NCBI RefSeq assembly: GCF_022919135.1
Contig: NZ_CP095049.1
Span: forward strand, 5,212,501-5,276,500
DNA: 64,000 bases
Source: Hymenobacter cellulosivorans
GTDB taxonomy: Bacteria; Bacteroidota; Bacteroidia; Cytophagales; Hymenobacteraceae
Direction: 5' to 3'
How positions within the stretch are numbered: position 1 is the first letter of the stretch; every line of letters begins with the position of its first letter. Positions 62,962 to 64,000 of this stretch are shown one piece after another. A model generated the notes under the pieces. It had not been told where the DNA came from. It ran no database searches and was given only the letters and a program-made list of their open reading frames with translations. Made by a program: the position numbers and the translations under genes.

Positions 62962-63546
62962 ATGGAACACCTAGACTATTTGGTAGCCGGGGCCCTGGGC
63001 CTGGCGCTGGCGGCCAGCAGTGGCTTTCGGGTCTTTGTGCCGTTGCTGGCCGCCAACGTAGCTTACCTCCTGGGCTTCATGGCTCCTTCGGCGGGCTTCG
63101 AATGGCTGGGCACCTGGCCTGCTTTCGGGGTATTGGCAACGGCCACTCTGGCCGAAATGCTGGCTTACTACGTGCCCGTAATTGATAACCTGCTGGATAC
63201 GATTACCACGCCGGCCTCGTTTATTGCTGGCACTCTGCTCATGACCTCAGCCCTGCCCGACCTCGACCCAATGGTGCGCTGGGGCCTGGGCATCCTGGTA
63301 GGCGGTGGCACGGCGGGCATGGTGCAGAGCGGCACCGCCTTGCTTCGAGTCGGCTCCACGGCCACTACGGCCGGCTTTGGCAACCCAATTCTGGCCACCG
63401 TGGAAAACTTTCTGGCCATTGTCGGTTCTGTATTGGGCCTGCTGCTGCCGCTGGTTGTGGCCGGGCTGGTCATCGTGCTGCTGCTGTACCTGGTTGGCCG
63501 GTTCCGGCGGCTAATTTTCCGCCGTTCCCCGCCGACTACTCCCTGA
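62962..63546 (+). CDS. DUF4126 membrane protein
   Basis: 194 aa. Five or six hydrophobic helices. Seen: ALAASSGFRVFVPLLAANVA, the DUF4126 opening, YYVPVIDNLLDTI, and GTAGMVQSGTALLRVGSTATT. A small integral membrane protein of unknown role. Followed by a NUDIX gene 20 bp later on the same strand. Confidence 0.87.
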   Translation: MEHLDYLVAGALGLALAASSGFRVFVPLLAANVAYLLGFMAPSAGFEWLGTWPAFGVLATATLAEMLAYYVPVIDNLLDTITTPASFIAGTLLMTSALPDLDPMVRWGLGILVGGGTAGMVQSGTALLRVGSTATTAGFGNPILATVENFLAIVGSVLGLLLPLVVAGLVIVLLLYLVGRFRRLIFRRSPPTTP

Positions 63547-63566
63547 TTACCTATTGCTGCCTGCGT

Positions 63567-64000
63567 ATGTTACCTTCTTCTGCTGCTTCCGACACCGCTG
63601 CCGACTCCCTGCTGCAAGCCTACACCGGGCAGGTGCGGGTGCGGGCCTGCGGGATGCTTATTCACCACGGCGCCATGCTGCTGGCCGCCCACCGGGGCCT
63701 GCTGGCCGCGGGTCTGCCGTTCTGGTCGCCGCCGGGTGGGGGCTGGCAGTTTGGGGAAACCATCCAGGAATGTCTGCGCCGTGAGTACCAGGAAGAAACC
63801 GGCCTGGAAGTAACTGTGGGCCGCTTCCTGCACCTGCACGAGTTCAAAACCGACACCCTACAGGCCCTGGAGCTGTTTTTCGAAGTGAAGTTGGTGGATG
63901 AAACCGCCACCCCGCGTCTGGGCTCCGACCCCGAACACGGCCCCGATACCCAACTGCTCACTGAGCTGGCGTTTCTCACGCCCCGGCAGCTGGGCGAGCT
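63567..64000 (+). CDS. NUDIX hydrolase (partial, runs off the window)
   Basis: At least 144 aa; the end lies beyond the window. Start ATG 63567 read by hand. NUDIX box at about 58-80: GGGWQFGETIQECLRREYQE then ETGLEV, with the full G-x5-E-x7-REU-xEE-x-G pattern. Would hydrolyse a nucleoside diphosphate linked to another group. Substrate unknown. 20 bp after the DUF4126 gene, probably one transcript. Confidence 0.9.
   Translation, partial: MLPSSAASDTAADSLLQAYTGQVRVRACGMLIHHGAMLLAAHRGLLAAGLPFWSPPGGGWQFGETIQECLRREYQEETGLEVTVGRFLHLHEFKTDTLQALELFFEVKLVDETATPRLGSDPEHGPDTQLLTELAFLTPRQLGE

Noticed and set aside
1..64000. CRISPR arrays, rRNA, tRNA, insertion sequences, prophage or integrative elements
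   Set aside because: No regularly spaced repeats, no cloverleaf or rRNA segments, and no transposase, integrase or phage genes were found by reading both strands.

Overview
The window looks like ordinary chromosome from a high-GC member of the Bacteroidota, most likely a Hymenobacter-type Cytophagales bacterium. The evidence is a type IX secretion sortase (PorU) next to a PorV-type partner, three large secreted proteins with type IX C-terminal sorting regions, Bacteroidota-only families (DUF4296, the GIN/DUF2807 head, a MoxR/Bat-type aerotolerance operon) and promoters of the Bacteroidota kind (TTTG, about 20 nt, TAnnTTTG). I see almost no Shine-Dalgarno sites. I see no rRNA, tRNA, CRISPR array, transposase, integrase or phage gene.

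Layout. 1-4020 (minus): porV-type gene then porU, cut by the window edge. 4338-7434: PadR regulator and a PspC/GIN membrane protein. 7606-11034: CCA-adding enzyme, a DUF2306-like membrane protein, tsaC and methylmalonyl-CoA epimerase. 11198-13840: iscS, iscU, an unknown 135-aa gene and iscA. 13942-24355 (minus): three type IX cargo proteins of 415, 1,867 and 1,048 aa. 24356-25619: AT-rich gap. 25620-30000 (minus): a GspS-like ATP-grasp enzyme with a Gly-Gly-ending lipoprotein, endonuclease V, an unknown gene and murI. 30082-35694: small unknown protein, ABC-F ATPase, lipoprotein, DUF952, unknown acidic protein and 4-hydroxyphenylpyruvate dioxygenase. 35963-46580: phosphohexomutase, a DUF4349-like outer-membrane protein, AarF kinase with a phasin-like partner, esterase, acyltransferase, aspartic protease and menC. 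46745-52269: KGG stress protein, ergothioneine genes egtB-egtD with an aminotransferase, and a MATE exporter. 52385-56631: DUF922, CsaA, DUF4296 lipoprotein, and a DUF58/BatD-like/BatA group. 56895-64000: YggS, DUF423, DUF1573, an unknown secreted protein, a RecD-like helicase, a lipoprotein gene broken by a stop codon, thioesterase, GerW, DUF4126 and a partial NUDIX hydrolase.

Special points. Two genes (porU and the ABC-F ATPase) each need one extra C in a C run to restore the frame, which suggests homopolymer under-calls. Several genes carry the -7 promoter box only 3-5 nt before the start codon, implying leaderless mRNA. Two copies of a palindromic extragenic repeat flank the yggS-DUF423 pair. 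The best candidate for a poorly described system is the ATP-grasp/lipoprotein pair at 25620-27494: the lipoprotein ends in Gly-Gly and could be the ligase substrate, but this is a hypothesis. Most of the remaining window is core or conserved-hypothetical gene content.
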